Positions 47,083 through 58,985 of a stretch of DNA of 64,000 nt are shown piece by piece. A model generated the notes under the pieces. The model was not told the origin of the DNA and searched no databases. It saw only the letters and a program-made list of their open reading frames with translations. Where the stretch lies: NCBI RefSeq assembly GCF_027595985.1, contig NC_073304.1:218000000-218063999 (forward strand), read 5' to 3'. Made by a program: the position numbers and the translations under genes. This DNA comes from Sorex araneus (taxonomy: Eukaryota > Chordata > Mammalia > Eulipotyphla > Soricidae). How positions within the stretch are numbered: position 1 is the first letter of the stretch; every line of letters starts with the position of its first letter.

Positions 47083-47240
47083 GGGCACCACACCTAGTGA
47101 TGCTCAGAGCTTACTCCTTGCTCTGTGCTCAGGGATTGCTCCTAGCAGGGCTTAGGGGACCATATGTGGTGCTGGGGATCAAACCTGGGTTGGGTATGTA
47201 TGAGGTAAGGTTCTTATAGGCTGTACTGTCTTCAGCCCAG
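47083..47240 (-). mobile_element. SINE A, diverged
   Basis: GGGCACCACACCTAGTGATGC to CTGTACTGTCTTCAGCCC. Confidence 0.85.
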
Positions 47241-48256
47241 AGGTAGGAGATAGCTTTGGAAAAATTTATCTTGGAAGAGGATAAAATCCATGCCTGTCTT
47301 CTTTATTGTCTACTTTATATATTTATATAAAAAGGTAAAATGTTATTTCAAATTCATTGAGCTGTTTAGAATGATATATAACAGATAATACTTGATGCTT
47401 TGGCTTCATTAATTTACTAGTCACTGTATTATTCTATTTGCTTTTCAATTTTATCCTTATTCAATTAATCTGTCTGCAGCTATAAATCATCCTACTATTT
47501 ATTTTCTTTCTTATTTTCTAGTTAGAATTATTTAATTCAGCATTCTCTAATTGATCATGTTAGGTGGTTACTTATTTATTTCACATTTTACAACCCAGTC
47601 ATAAGTTGACTTTATCAAATTTTAACTTTCCAGAAAACTGTGATAGCTTGGGATTAAAACAAAAAAAGTCCCAGTTCTTAATCTTCAAGAATTTATGTAC
47701 AATTTCAGCGTATTTCATATGATCCCAGCAGTCTCCTTTTATGTGTTTTTCTTTACACTTGAAAATTGTATTCGAAAAAGAATTCTCTTGCTTACTTAGC
47801 CAGAAATAACAGCGACTATTTACCATCCCAATGCTTGACCTAGTTATAGCGTCTGGGTTGCTGATGTTCCATTTATCATCTTCCCTTGCTTCAAACAGGT
47901 GTCCTAGTTAGAGACCCAGTTTCTGTATACCTCGGTCCTAGAAGCATCTCACCCCGTCATCTGCTCTGTGCGTCACTCAGTTCTGACAACGGCTCCCTCG
48001 TCCTCAGCAGCACCAGCTCTGACTCTCTGACTCTCTCCCTTTGCTCGTGACCCAGGACCTTCTCTGCTACCAGCTGCCTGGAACCTGTGCTGACTCCATA
48101 AGACCCAGTTTCCCTAATTCCTCTGCACCCCAACCTCTCGGGAGCAGTGTCAGAGATGCTGGATGGGAGTTGGAAGTCATTCTTGAGTGGAAATGTTATC
48201 TGGTGAGGCGTGTCCTCAGTAATAAAGGCGCTGATGGGGCAGGTACTCTGCAAGTC
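47241..48256. other. Unique intergenic DNA
   Basis: AT-rich left part; 47940-48250 is less AT-rich. No gene recognised. Confidence 0.5.
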
Positions 48257-48270
48257 GGGGAGAGCCCTTT

Positions 48271-48717
48271 TTTAAAAAATTTTTTTATTTTATCACCATG
48301 TGGGAAGTTACAAAGTTTTCAGGTTTATGTCTCAGTTATACAATATTCAAACACCATCCCTTCACCAGTGCCCATATTCCACCACCAAAATCCCCAGTAT
48401 ACCCACCACCCCCGCCCCCAACCCCAAACTGTATAACTGAAGAATTTCACTTCATTTTCTCTTTACCTTGATTACGTTCCATATTGCAACACAAAACTCA
48501 CTATTGTTGTTGGAGTTTCCCCCAAAGAAAGACAGCCCTACCAAAAAAGCATTTGATAATTGGTTTTCCATTAAAAGATAGCATGTTTTCAGTTTTTAGA
48601 AAAGGTCGTGCGGCCACGTTAGTGGCCACGCGGCTCGGATGTGTCCCAGTCCCGCAAGCCGGAGCCATGTTAGTTGCTGCTCAGTGTCGCCAGGGCTCCA
48701 TCTGGAGAAGGTGTTGA
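48271..48717 (-). mobile_element. R element, 5'-truncated
   Basis: Perfect GGGGAGAGCCCTTT duplications at 48257-48270 and 48718-48731. Confidence 0.94.
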
Positions 48718-48731
48718 GGGGAGAGCCCTTT

Positions 48732-49197
48732 GACCTCTCGATTTTCAGCTCAGCTCCATGTGAAATTTCTTAGCGGTCAATAATTTTGTTTTTTGGTAGG
48801 AAAATAGGTTCAAGTTTCAAAAAGTCTCAAGACTTGCTGCTTAAAGAGATCTGAAATCACATTTCTATCCTTCCAGCTCCCCAATGGTTACTGGGCTCCT
48901 TCCTAGCTGTGTGATGCTGACGTAGTGACTCAGCTTCTCTGTGCTTTGATAGCCTTCATCTATAAAATGAAGATGCTTGTTCTACCTTCACAGGATTAGC
49001 AGGACTCAACAACTTATTTTTGCAAAGGGCCAGAAGCAATAATTGGCACGTTGCAAGTGTGAACTGATTAAAGCTTGCAAACAACTCTAGGGAAATAATA
49101 GCCCTATGAACTGATTATAGCTTTTGTTTTGAATGATAAATTGATGTAAGCAATGACCATGATCTCCCAGCCCATTTGAAAACAGTTGGTGGGGGGT
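48732..49197. other. Unique intergenic DNA
   Basis: Nothing recognised. Confidence 0.55.
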
Positions 49198-49262
49198 GAG
49201 TAGGGATGGCACGGGATAGGTTCTCTGCCTTGCAGGCACCGTGGGGTCCATGAGTTCGATCT
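49198..49262 (+). mobile_element. SINE D relic
   Basis: GATGGCACGGGATAGGTTCTC, then CATGAGTTCGATCTACAGCC. Confidence 0.45.
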
Positions 49263-49385
49263 ACAGCCAAAATGTCAGTAACTTTAGGGGGCAGTACAGG
49301 TTAGTCACAGTCAAAAGTATGGGCTCTGGTCATCACAACAACAGTGATGATGATGATGTAAGGCGAAGGGGAAATATTAAACATT

Positions 49386-49592
49386 TTTGTGGGTAGTGCT
49401 GAAGTAGGGTGCTTGCCTTGCACAAATTGGACCCAGCTTTGATCCCTGACACCACAGATGGTCCCCTGAGCCCTGCCAAGTGTGAGCCCTGAGCTCAGAG
49501 CCAGTAGTGAGCTTTGAGCACTGGCAGGTGTAGCCTAAAAAATCAACTCCCCCACCCACCCCCACCACAAAGACAAAACAAAACAAAAAACA
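49386..49592 (+). mobile_element. SINE A, old
   Basis: GGGTGCTTGCCTTGCAC, box B region TTTGATCCCTGACACC, and a CAAAACAAAAC tail. Confidence 0.8.
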
Positions 49593-50356
49593 CACCCTTG
49601 GAAAGTTTAAGTGCTAGTAGCAATTTCCTGAAAGTAGAGAGCATGATTTTGTCTATTTAATAGTGCATTGTTTTTTTATTTTTTATTTTTTAAATCCCCT
49701 GTAAGAAGTGGGCTGAAGAGGGGGACTTCCTACTTCCTCATCTGTTCCTCAGTTCCCATTTGGATCCTGTTTGCTCTCATCTTTGGTTGGTACACAACTC
49801 TGGATTCCGACTTTTGAATCAGCCCTTTTACCCAGGAAAGCCACTATCTCTGTAGGAGATATAGGATGACTGACACTTGGGGACCCTGACATGACACTAT
49901 TGTTTCTAAGTGAGACAAACTTTATCAACTTTATCACCTAGTCCCTTCTGTGATTCAAGTTGTGGTCCTAGCTGCTGTGCATGCTTGTACACTGGGTCCC
50001 ATGTGCAGTTTATAGCCACATTTATACCTACCATTATTCCAATTCAGTGATGCTGAGTGTGGTGAGAGCTGGCCGGGAAATTTCAGAGAAGGAAACTGAA
50101 GTTGAAAGTTATAGTTTATTTTACGTGCTACTTTTGGTGGGTGCAATCTCCAGGGTTGTTCAAGCCTCTTAGCTCCTGCCATTGCCTTCATATTCCCCTG
50201 TGGCAGTTGCTCTCATGAGAGTCTCTGCAAAGCCCCTGGACACGGAACTGTGAGGTGATGGAGATGTTAGTTGGAACTGTGTCACCCCTGGGGGAATGAA
50301 AGTTAGGGGTGAAGGTCATGGACCTTCCAGGACCACTCACACAGGAAAGCCAGTTT
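49593..50356. other. Unique intergenic DNA
   Basis: Nothing recognised over about 760 bp. Confidence 0.55.
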
Positions 50357-50522
50357 TTTTTTTAGTTTTGTCACACCTTTGATGCTTAGGTTTTACTCCA
50401 GTCTCTGTGCTCAGGAATTACTCCTGGTGGTGCAAGGGGCACATATGAGATGCTGGGGATTAAATCCAGGTTGGCTGCATGCAAGGCAAACGCCCTACCT
50501 GCTGTACTAGATCTTCAGCCTC
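50357..50522 (-). mobile_element. SINE A, diverged
   Basis: GTTTTGTCACACCTTTGATGC to GTACTAGATCTTCAGCC. Confidence 0.85.
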
Positions 50523-50619
50523 AAAAGTCAGTTTTTCTTTCTTAAGTTCTGTCCCTTTGTTACAATTTAAACATTATCAGCATTGGTAGTTAATGATAGC
50601 TTATTTCTTTTGGGAGAAC

Positions 50620-50688
50620 TGTGTGTGTGTGTCTGTGTCTGTGTGTCTGTGTGTGAAATAGAGAGAGAGACAGACAGACAGACAGACA
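50620..50688. repeat. (TG)n and (CAGA)n microsatellite
   Basis: TG units with CTGTG steps, then GA units and CAGA units. Confidence 0.9.
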
Positions 50689-51179
50689 ACAGAGATATTT
50701 TATTCTCACTTGAATTCTACCAACTTTACTTTCAGAAACTCTTTGTGAAAAAAAGTTCATCAATTTCCAAAAGAATTTAATAAATTTCTAATGCCTTTGA
50801 CAATCATTCGTCTTTCATACCTGAACCTGGCTATAGTCTGTTTTGTTGAATTCTTCTTAATACGGTGAAAATCATTTACTCTCTGTTCATCCGGAGTTGA
50901 GAACTGACAAAGTTAAGCATCACTTTGGGGAGAACTGAATTTGTTTGCCTGCATTGGTAGAAGATGAATGTAAAGTTATGCCTGGTCCTTCCTCTATTCA
51001 AGGCGATACCTATTTCAGTCCGAATCCTCTCTCTGTGCTAAACTACAACTAGGAGCTAAGAGTGACTGTTTCCCTGAGCTCTGGGAGTCTTTCTAACTAA
51101 CCACCTCAACCAATGATGGCCCCACACAGGCAAATGCTCTACCACTCAGCTGCCTCTCCAGCTCTATATGCACATTTTT
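50689..51179. other. Unique intergenic DNA
   Basis: Nothing recognised. Confidence 0.55.
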
Positions 51180-51273
51180 GGGTTTGTTTTTGCTTTAGAT
51201 CTCCCAAGTACTTCTCAGGAGTCCTGGGAGTCACTCCTGGGGATTTTCAGCCTGCTGGGCTAGTAGTTCAGTG
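51180..51273 (-). mobile_element. SINE A-like fragment
   Basis: CTTCTCAGGAGTCCTGGGAGTC and CACTCCTGGGGATTTTCAG; decayed. Confidence 0.4.
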
Positions 51274-51288
51274 CCCTATACACTTTTA

Positions 51289-51459
51289 TTTTTTTGCTTT
51301 TTGGGTCACACCCGGCGATGCACAGGGGTTACTCCTGGCTCTACACTCAGGAATCACTCCTGGCGGTGCTCAGGGGACCATATGGGACGCTGGGATTCAA
51401 ACCCGGGTCGGCCGCGTGCAAGGCAAACGCCCTACCCGCTGTGCTATCGCTCCAGCCCC
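51289..51459 (-). mobile_element. SINE A, recent
   Basis: Perfect CCCTATACACTTTTA duplications at 51274-51288 and 51460-51474; body nearly consensus. Confidence 0.97.
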
Positions 51460-51474
51460 CCCTATACACTTTTA

Positions 51475-51924
51475 AGTATATTCAGTCACTAAGTCCTCTG
51501 CATAATTTCAGAACAAAGGCCCTGTGCTCTGAGTGCTCTGGGAGAATGAACTGCCTTTGCACCAGGGAGGCTGAAGGCCTCGTGAACCAAAACTGTCATA
51601 TTTCTCTTCCCTTGCTAGAAAACTCTCTGCTTCTTCTAGCCCGAAACTCTAGTTCAGGCATGTCAGCCACTGGGTTCTGTTGTCATGCCCACCTGGGCAG
51701 GAAGCACCCTGGCCACACCTGGTTCTGTCTTCTTGTGGGCCTGAATGCCAGGCAGGTTGGGAGAGGGCCAGGCTCTCTGTTTCCTTTGTAGACCTGCCAT
51801 GTTGGCAGTCCTTTCACAGGAACAGGGTCATCTTTATTTTACATGGCTTAAGTATTTGATTCATTGCTGGAGCCTTGTGGTAAAGTGGGGAGGATTATCA
51901 CTCACCCTAAAGGTTGGATCAACG
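51475..51924. other. Unique intergenic DNA
   Basis: Nothing recognised. Confidence 0.55.
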
Positions 51925-52060
51925 CTGGATAGATAGTTCAGGCAGAACTTAGGCACATGCAAGACCCCTGACCAAAGCCCCAAGCCCCAGGTTCAATAAA
52001 CCCACTTCATATGGCCCCAGCACTGCCAGGTGGGCCCCGGTGGTCCTCAATACAGCTGCA
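51925..52060 (+). mobile_element. SINE A-like, old
   Basis: GCTGGATAGATAGTTCAGGC head, then AGGTTCAATAAACCC and CCCCAGCACTGCC. Confidence 0.6.
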
Positions 52061-52420
52061 TATTTTTTTTTATTATAACACTATGATTTGCCTTGCACGC
52101 AGCTGATTTGGGTTGATTCCTCCGTCCCTCTCGGAGAGCCCAGCAAGATACCGAGTGTATCTCACCCGCACGGCAGAGCATGGCAAGCTACCCATGGCAT
52201 ATTCGATATGCCAAAACAGTAAACAAGTCTCACAATGGAGACGTTACTGGTGCTTGATCAAGCAAATAACACTATGATTTACCAAGCTGTTCATAATACA
52301 GTTATTTCAGGCATTAAATATTCCAACACCAATCCCACCAGTGTGCCCTTCCCTCCAATGTCCCCAGTTTCCCACCCACCGCTCCAGCATGCTTCCTTGT
52401 AGGCACAAATAAAATTCACT
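52061..52420 (-). mobile_element. L1 3' UTR fragment split by SINE B
   Basis: ACACTATGATTTACCAAGCTG, GGCATTAAATATTCCAACACC and CCTTCCCTCCAATGTCCCC are the L1-like 3' end signature. Confidence 0.75.
52090..52265 (+). mobile_element. SINE B, both ends shortened, in L1 3' end
   Basis: Perfect ATAACACTATGATTT duplications at 52075-52089 and 52266-52280. It lacks the first 30 or so nt and the (CAGTGA)n terminus, yet has clean duplications. Confidence 0.92.
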
Positions 52421-53204
52421 TCATATTGTGTGTTAGAACACAGAGACAAATGGAATGATCAAAACTTGGATCAACAAGAGTCAGTTGTGATAATTGTTAT
52501 GTCTCACAATGTTGCTACTAAAGTCATTGTCTGAGGATCCACTGTGCTATTTATGCTCGTTGAGCCTTCTGTGCTGTTGTTTAGACTCACTGAGCTTGGT
52601 GGTCTTCTGTGCAACTTTCCAGACTGAGTTGACAGTACTGTGTAACTTGGAGGAGTCCTATGTGGCTGCATGTGTGGCCGCATGGTTCAGGAGCTATAGA
52701 CTGGGAACAATTTTGAGTTTGGTATTTTAACGAGGTTCAGTAGCAGAGCTGGGCCATTTCTATGTTGGAGGGGGCCAGGTGTGGCCACGACAGCTGTGCC
52801 TTCAGGCAGAAAGGGGAATCTGCCTGCCCCCATTCTGAGTTTTGAGAAGGCCCCAGACTTTTCTCCATGAACTCCTGCCTACCCTTGCCCCCACCCCTGC
52901 CACCAGGAACTAAAAAGACACAGCAGGGGCCTCCAGATGCACCAGCTACTGGTTTTGTTCTGATTCATCTGTTCCCGTGTCACGCAACTATTACCTATTT
53001 GTTATCACACCTACTTTGTACATATTTTCTCTCTTTTGTTTTTGTTCATATTCTTAAGGAGTGGCTGGCAGAACTCTGTTCCATAATCCAAGTGGTCTGT
53101 CTCTGGGGCTGGAGACAGTGGCCAGGATAGAAGCCTGGGCATTTCAGATTGGAGGTGAGTGGTTCTGGCCTTCGAGGCAGCCAGACACTGGTTTTAGTTT
53201 GCTT
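52421..53204. other. Unique intergenic DNA
   Basis: Nothing recognised over about 780 bp. Confidence 0.55.
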
Positions 53205-53300
53205 GTTTTGCTTTTTGGTCACACTGGACAGTGCTTACGACTTAGTTTTGGCTCTGTGTTCAGGGATCACTCCTGGTGGGTCTCAGGGGACATATTAATA
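53205..53300 (-). mobile_element. SINE A fragment
   Basis: TGCTTTTTGGTCACACTGGAC to GTGGGTCTCAGGGGACA; the tRNA-like half is missing. Confidence 0.75.
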
Positions 53301-53354
53301 ATAAGAGTCACTTATTATTCCCATGAAATTCGTTTTCCTTTTTTTTGAAGGAGT

Positions 53355-53503
53355 AGGGGAGGGAGGGCTGTCCCACAAAAATAGTGCTCAGGGTTTATTC
53401 CTGGTTCTGTGCTCAGAGGACCCTATGCAGTGTTGGGGATTGAGTCAAGGTTGACCATGTACAAGGCACGAATCTTAACCTATGCACTATCTTTTCGACC
53501 TAA
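53355..53503 (-). mobile_element. SINE A, diverged
   Basis: AGTGCTCAGGGTTTATTCC to ATGCACTATCTTTTCGACC. Confidence 0.8.
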
Positions 53504-53979
53504 GTCTTTAATGATATGTACCAGCCTTGCTGAAGTGTTTCCTGCACCTTTGTGAAAGTTAGAAAAAAGTTGTTTCTCATCTTGAGAATTTAGCTTAGGG
53601 AGTGGGGTATGGGCTGGCTTCCTCTGGCAGGGCATAAGCTTCCAGGCAACCCCTTTATAATAATGATTTCCCATTGGAAGTGTGAAGGAAGTGCCTGTGA
53701 GAATACCTTGGGTGTTGGTGTGCTGTTTTCATGTTGACTCCAAAGGGGATCTGATCTGAGGATCACTGCTTGAGACCATTACCCAAGCCATCATCACCCT
53801 TTACAGTCTGGCCACCTCACTGTAGAGGGGTTGGGGTTCCCTTGCACCCATTATAACTGAGGCTGTTTGCATGTGCTTAAGGATGGAGCATCCAAGTTAA
53901 CTCTGGCACTTATAAAGTTTCAGTGCCTCACTGTTTCAGGTCTTAATTCAATTTTATTTTATTATTATTATGTTTAATG
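53504..53979. other. Unique intergenic DNA
   Basis: Nothing recognised. Confidence 0.55.
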
Positions 53980-54112
53980 AGCTCCTCCCAACTGGGCTCA
54001 GAGATTCCTCCTGGCTTTGTGCTCAGAGAGAACTCATTGCGGTGCAGGAATGGGACCAGGAATGGGACCCAGGTCTGCTTGGTGCAAGGCAAATGTCCTA
54101 CCTGCTGTACTG
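53980..54112 (-). mobile_element. SINE A, old, with GGAATGGGACC duplication
   Basis: GGAATGGGACCAGGAATGGGA is a short tandem in the box B region. Confidence 0.75.
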
Positions 54113-54121
54113 TCTCTCTTT

Positions 54122-54290
54122 TTATTTGCCTTTTGGGTCACACCCAGCGATGCTCAGGGGTTACTCCTGGCTTTGCACTCAGGAATTACGCCTGGCGGTG
54201 CTTGAGGGACCATATAGGATGCCGGGGATCGAACCCGGGTCAGCCGAGTGCAAGGCAAACGCCCTACCCGCTGTGCTATCGCTCCGGCCC
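54122..54290 (-). mobile_element. SINE A
   Basis: GCCTTTTGGGTCACACCCAGC to GCTATCGCTCCGGCCCC. Confidence 0.94.
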
Positions 54291-54721
54291 CACCCTTCAG
54301 TGTAATTTTAAATAGCTTGGGAGCAAGATGGAGTCACAATCTCATAACTCACTCAGTTGTGAGCCTGATCTTGTGCTGGGATTCAGAGATGAGGGAAATA
54401 GCTCCTGCTCTTACGAGCTTGCAGTCAGCCGGGTCACGAGATGGATGAGGAACTAGCAATGAGGATGCAAAGCTCGGGTATGGCAGAAAGGTGTGGCCCA
54501 GGGAGTGGGTGTTCTGAAAGGACTCCCCAGGTAGAATGAGCCAGTGTCACCTCCACCTATGTCACTTGCCTAGGTCACTATTATTATGAGCCTGCATCTC
54601 CTTCTGCCTTTCTACAACTTCTTCTCCCTATGCTGGAGTGATGTTTCTAGATTCCTGGCACTCTGTTCCAAACTTTCCTTGGCTTCCTTTTTTTTTTTTT
54701 TTCATTTCATTTTGTTTTTTT
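54291..54721. other. Unique intergenic DNA
   Basis: Nothing recognised. Confidence 0.55.
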
Positions 54722-54858
54722 TTTGGCGGGGACACAGCTGGTGGTTTTCAGGAATTACTCCTGGTAACTCAGTGGACCATATTGGGATGCCGGGAATTGA
54801 AATCCAGTTGACCACATGAAAAACAATCACCCTACCTGCTGTGCTGTCACCCTGGCCC
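54722..54858 (-). mobile_element. SINE A, diverged
   Basis: GGCGGGGACACAGCTGGTGG to GTGCTGTCACCCTGGCCCC. Confidence 0.83.
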
Positions 54859-55289
54859 CCTCATGGTTTCTCAACGAGCTTTTAATCCACCGAGCTTTCT
54901 CCATGACCTCAAGTGCACCTCCCTCCCTCCTTTCTGCTCACTTCTCCTCCACCTTCTCATTTTGGAACACGCCAAGTTTTCTCCTACCCAGGTTAGGACC
55001 TTCTCCCTGCCCACAGAGCATCTTACAACTGACTCCTTATCCATTTGGCTTAGGCTCAAGTGTCCCTGACTTTGAAAAATTTGTAATCACTGCCCCATCG
55101 AAAGGTGTCACCTTGATTCTGCATTAGCTGTGCTTTTGGGATTTTTATTTTGTGTGTAATTTATGATATTCAACATCCTAAAAAGTGTGCCAGTCCAGGG
55201 CTTGTCAATTTCTAGACAAAGCAAAAGACCACAGCTGGAAGCGTATCTTTCCTATGCAAATAAACCAGTTCTGAATCTGGGCTCCCAGC
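54859..55289. other. Unique intergenic DNA
   Basis: Nothing recognised. Confidence 0.55.
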
Positions 55290-55293
55290 TAGG

Positions 55294-55463
<170 letters not shown>

Positions 55464-56204
55464 TTATTTTTTAAATTTTTATTGAATCACCATGTGGAAA
55501 GTTACAAAGTTTTCAGGTTTATGTCTCAGTTATACAATATTCAAACACCCATCCATTCACCAGTGCTCATATTCCACCACCAAAAACCCCAGTATACCCC
55601 CCCGCCCCAGCCCCCCACCCCAACTGTATAACTGATGAATTTCACTTCATTTTCTCTTTACCTTCATTACGTTCCATATTGCAACACAAAACTCACTATT
55701 GTTGTTGGAGTTTCCCCCAAAGAAAGACAGCCCTACTAAAAAAGCATTTGATAATTGGTTTTCCATTAAAAGATAGCATGTTTTCAGTTTTTAGAAAAGG
55801 TCGTGCAGCCACGTTAGTGGCCACGTGGCTCGGATGTGTCCCAGTCCCGCAAGCCGGAGCCGTGTTAGTTGCTGCTCAGTGTCGCCGGGGCTCCATCTGG
55901 AAAGGGTGTGGTGGCTGCACCTCCTCCATCTGGATCCCCGGTGTTGCTGGCCCGGACTCGGGTCCAGAGCATTTTCCGGCCGTGTTGCTCACCAGAACGC
56001 CCGGCTTCTTCTCTGTTGAATGTGGCAAGATGGCGCCGAGGGTGGGTCGAGGGCGTGACTTTCAGTGGCCCGGGACACCTGGAGACGGGGCTGGCGTCAC
56101 CCCACACTAGTGTCCCCCTGCGGTTCGGAGTTGTCCCAGTCCCGCATCCCGGAGCCGTATTAGTTGCTGCTCAGTGTCGCCGGGGCTCCATCTGGAGAGG
56201 GTGT
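55464..56204 (-). mobile_element. R element, 740 bp, with duplicated unit
   Basis: About 85 bp (55825-55909 and 56119-56204) is repeated directly with an offset of about 294 bp. CAAGATGGCGCC lies at 56026-56037. Confidence 0.9.
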
Positions 56205-56265
56205 TAGGTCTGTATTTAACTCACACACCTAAGTTAGATCTCTAAACCAAGTTCCAGGTGTTATA

Positions 56266-56270
<5 letters not shown>

Positions 56271-56330
<60 letters not shown>
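56271..56330. repeat. (CT)n(ATCT)n microsatellite
   Basis: About 25 CT units then ATCT units. Confidence 0.96.
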
Positions 56331-56332
<2 letters not shown>

Positions 56333-56397
56333 GAGTATCATTACTCAGTTGGTCATCTTATTATATTATTATTTTTTGGTTATACTGTTGAGTCACA

Positions 56398-56647
56398 GGG
56401 CTGGAGCGATAGCACAGTGGTTAGGCATTCGCCTTTCACGTGGCCGACCCCAGTTCGATTCTTCCGCCCCTCTCAGAGAGCCCGGCAAGCTACCGAGAGT
56501 ATCGAGTCCGCACGGCAGAGCCTGGCAAGCTATCCGTGCGTATTGGATATGCCAAAAAAAAGTAACAATAAGTCTCTCAATGAGAGATGTTACTGGTGCC
56601 CGCTTGAACAAATTGATGAGCAATGGGATGAAGTGACAGTGGCAGTG
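56398..56647 (+). mobile_element. SINE B, full length
   Basis: Perfect ACTGTTGAGTCACA duplications at 56384-56397 and 56648-56661; terminus GTGACAGTGGCAGTG. Confidence 0.97.
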
Positions 56648-56677
56648 ACTGTTGAGTCACACACCCTGGCTGTACTT

Positions 56678-57439
56678 TTTTTTTTAATATTTATTTTATT
56701 GAATCATTGTGAAAAATGTTCCAAAACTTTCAGTTTTAAGTCTCAGTCATATAATGATCAAACCCCCATCCCTTCACCAGTGTACATGTTCCACTACCAA
56801 GAACCCCAATATACCCCCTTCCCACCCCCACCCCCACCTGAGTGGCTAATGATCTTCACTTTATTCTTTCTATACTTTGAATACTTTCAATATTTCAACA
56901 GAGAACTCTCTATTATTATTTAGAATTTCACCCCAACAATCAAACCTGCTGAAAAGGCATCATTTGATAATTTGTTTTCCATTGCTGAGAATGAAGATTA
57001 TATGAGCTTGTGCGGCCACAACCGAGGCCGTGCGGTTTTGGATTTCTGATATTTTAGCTCAGTTCACAGTCTAGATGCATTTCTATAAGTCTCTGGGTGC
57101 CAAAATGGGTTCGTAGACCTCCCGGATCATAGTCTCTAAGGAGCAGAGGGGCCGTTTTCGTGCACGGCTGCTCCGGATCTCATCTGTGCAGAGAGCATGC
57201 CGGTAACACCCCCATCCCATGATCTCCTGAGAGCCACGTCACTGCAAACTCATATCTCTGGGTTGTGAGTTCTAGAACATGGTGGACACCATGTGGACGC
57301 CGCTGCTGCCACTGCCACCGCTGCCATCTCCCGAGTAGAAAGAGAGGGTTGAGAGAGAAAATCCTTTTCCCTCCCCTGGTGGCATGGGGTTGTAGCTCAG
57401 TTCACAGTCTAGATGCATTTCTATAAGAAGCCGCTGGGT
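56678..57439 (-). mobile_element. R element, 762 bp, with duplicated unit
   Basis: Perfect ACACCCTGGCTGTACTT duplications at 56661-56677 and 57440-57456. An internal 35 bp unit (57055-57089 and 57393-57427) recurs with an offset of 338 bp. The longest R copy here. Confidence 0.95.
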
Positions 57440-57456
57440 ACACCCTGGCTGTACTT

Positions 57457-57603
57457 AGGGGCTATACCTGACTCTATGCTCACAAGTGCTCCCTGGTGGT
57501 GCTCAGGGGATCACATGTGGTGTGGGTATTTGAATGAGGTTGAGGCTGCCTTCGAAGCCTGAAAACCAGTTGCGTTACATCCTGTTCTATCTCTCCGGTT
57601 CTC
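57457..57603 (-). mobile_element. SINE A, old
   Basis: AGGGGCTATACCTGACTCTATGC to GTTCTATCTCTCCGGTTC. The R element inserted at its 3' end. Confidence 0.75.
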
Positions 57604-58560
57604 AGTTTACTGTTTTGAAAGGCAGTTGGCAGTATTTAGGGTCTTGTTCACTTCACCGTTCTTGCTTCTTTCCTTTGCTCTGCGAAAGCCAGACCCAGAT
57701 CTGTCTGGATTCCTACAGTCCTTCGGGTGGGTGTGGGCACTTACTCAGTGGGTGGTTTTTGCCAAATAGATGAGTGGAGTCTAATATTGCCTTGACCCAG
57801 ACTGGCCGTGCTACATTCCTCAAAGAGGGAAATGGAACAAGGGTGGGATGAGTCCATATAAAAATATAAAAGCCCCAGTTATAAAAATTCTGTCAATCCT
57901 TGTGAGCACCCTGCAATGGAAGGTGAAATGTACTTTAAGAGAACAAACCCGTGGTTTAGTGTTCTTGTGGCAGAACACATGCTTCCTCTGCGTGAGGTCT
58001 TGTGTTCACTCCTGCCCCAGCACACGTGGCCTCTGAGCACCCACCAGGGATGCACAGAGGGCAGGTCTCTAGAATGAGCACCTGGAAAATAACTGTTCCA
58101 GACTCAGAGTTGGAAACAGATACAGATGCTTCACGGAAACAAAGAACAGAGGAGAAAGAACTCAATATGTTGGGTAGAACTCAACATGGGACAAAATTAA
58201 GACGGATTCTGGCTCACTGTGTAAAGAATTTTGAAGGTAAGTTGAGTCTGTGTTCCTAATCAAGTCGATGGGTCTACTATAAAGTATTAGGGGATTCCCA
58301 TGAGCTCCCCACAGATGTTCTGTTAATTTACGGCTCTTTCAAGTTGCTAAGATAAGACTAACATCCTGTATTACCAATTAGGCTGATGGGGCTGTCCTCC
58401 TCCTTAGAAGTTTCTGCTTATTTAAGATCTGCAAGTCGCTTATTTAACTATTTACCTTGGAGCATCCTGTTGTTATCTTCAGGCCTCTTGTGAGCCTGCC
58501 CAAGGCCTGGGGCTAATTTATCCAGTAGTTTCAGAGCATGGCCTTGGGAGACTATGGACT
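57604..58560. other. Unique intergenic DNA
   Basis: A possible SINE D relic at 57968-58020; nothing else recognised. Confidence 0.5.
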
Positions 58561-58566
58561 TTCTCA

Positions 58567-58576
58567 ATGAGAGAGG

Positions 58577-58640
<64 letters not shown>

Positions 58641-58664
58641 GGGAGAGGGAGAGAGAGAGAGAGA

Positions 58665-58720
<56 letters not shown>

Positions 58721-58985
58721 GGGAGAGGGAGAGAGAGAGAGAGAGAGGGAGAGAGAGAGAGAGAGAGAGGACTGGGGAGGATGGCTGTGGAATGGGGGTG
58801 GGAGGGGAGTGGTGGGGAGGGGAGATGTGGAGAGGGGAGGAGAGGGGAGAAGAGGACAAGAAAAGGGATGGGAGGGGAAGAGTGGGGTGGGGAGGAGAGA
58901 GCAGAAGAGGACAGGAAAGGGGGTGGGAGGGGAAGGGTGGGGAGGGGAGGAGAGGGGAGGGGACAAGAAGAGAAAGAAAAGGGTC
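58567..58985. repeat. 420 bp almost pure purine tract
   Basis: (GA)n with GGGA variants at 58567-58769 in which a block of about 100 bp appears twice, followed by GGGGA-type minisatellite units to 58985. Only isolated pyrimidines interrupt it. Confidence 0.95.
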
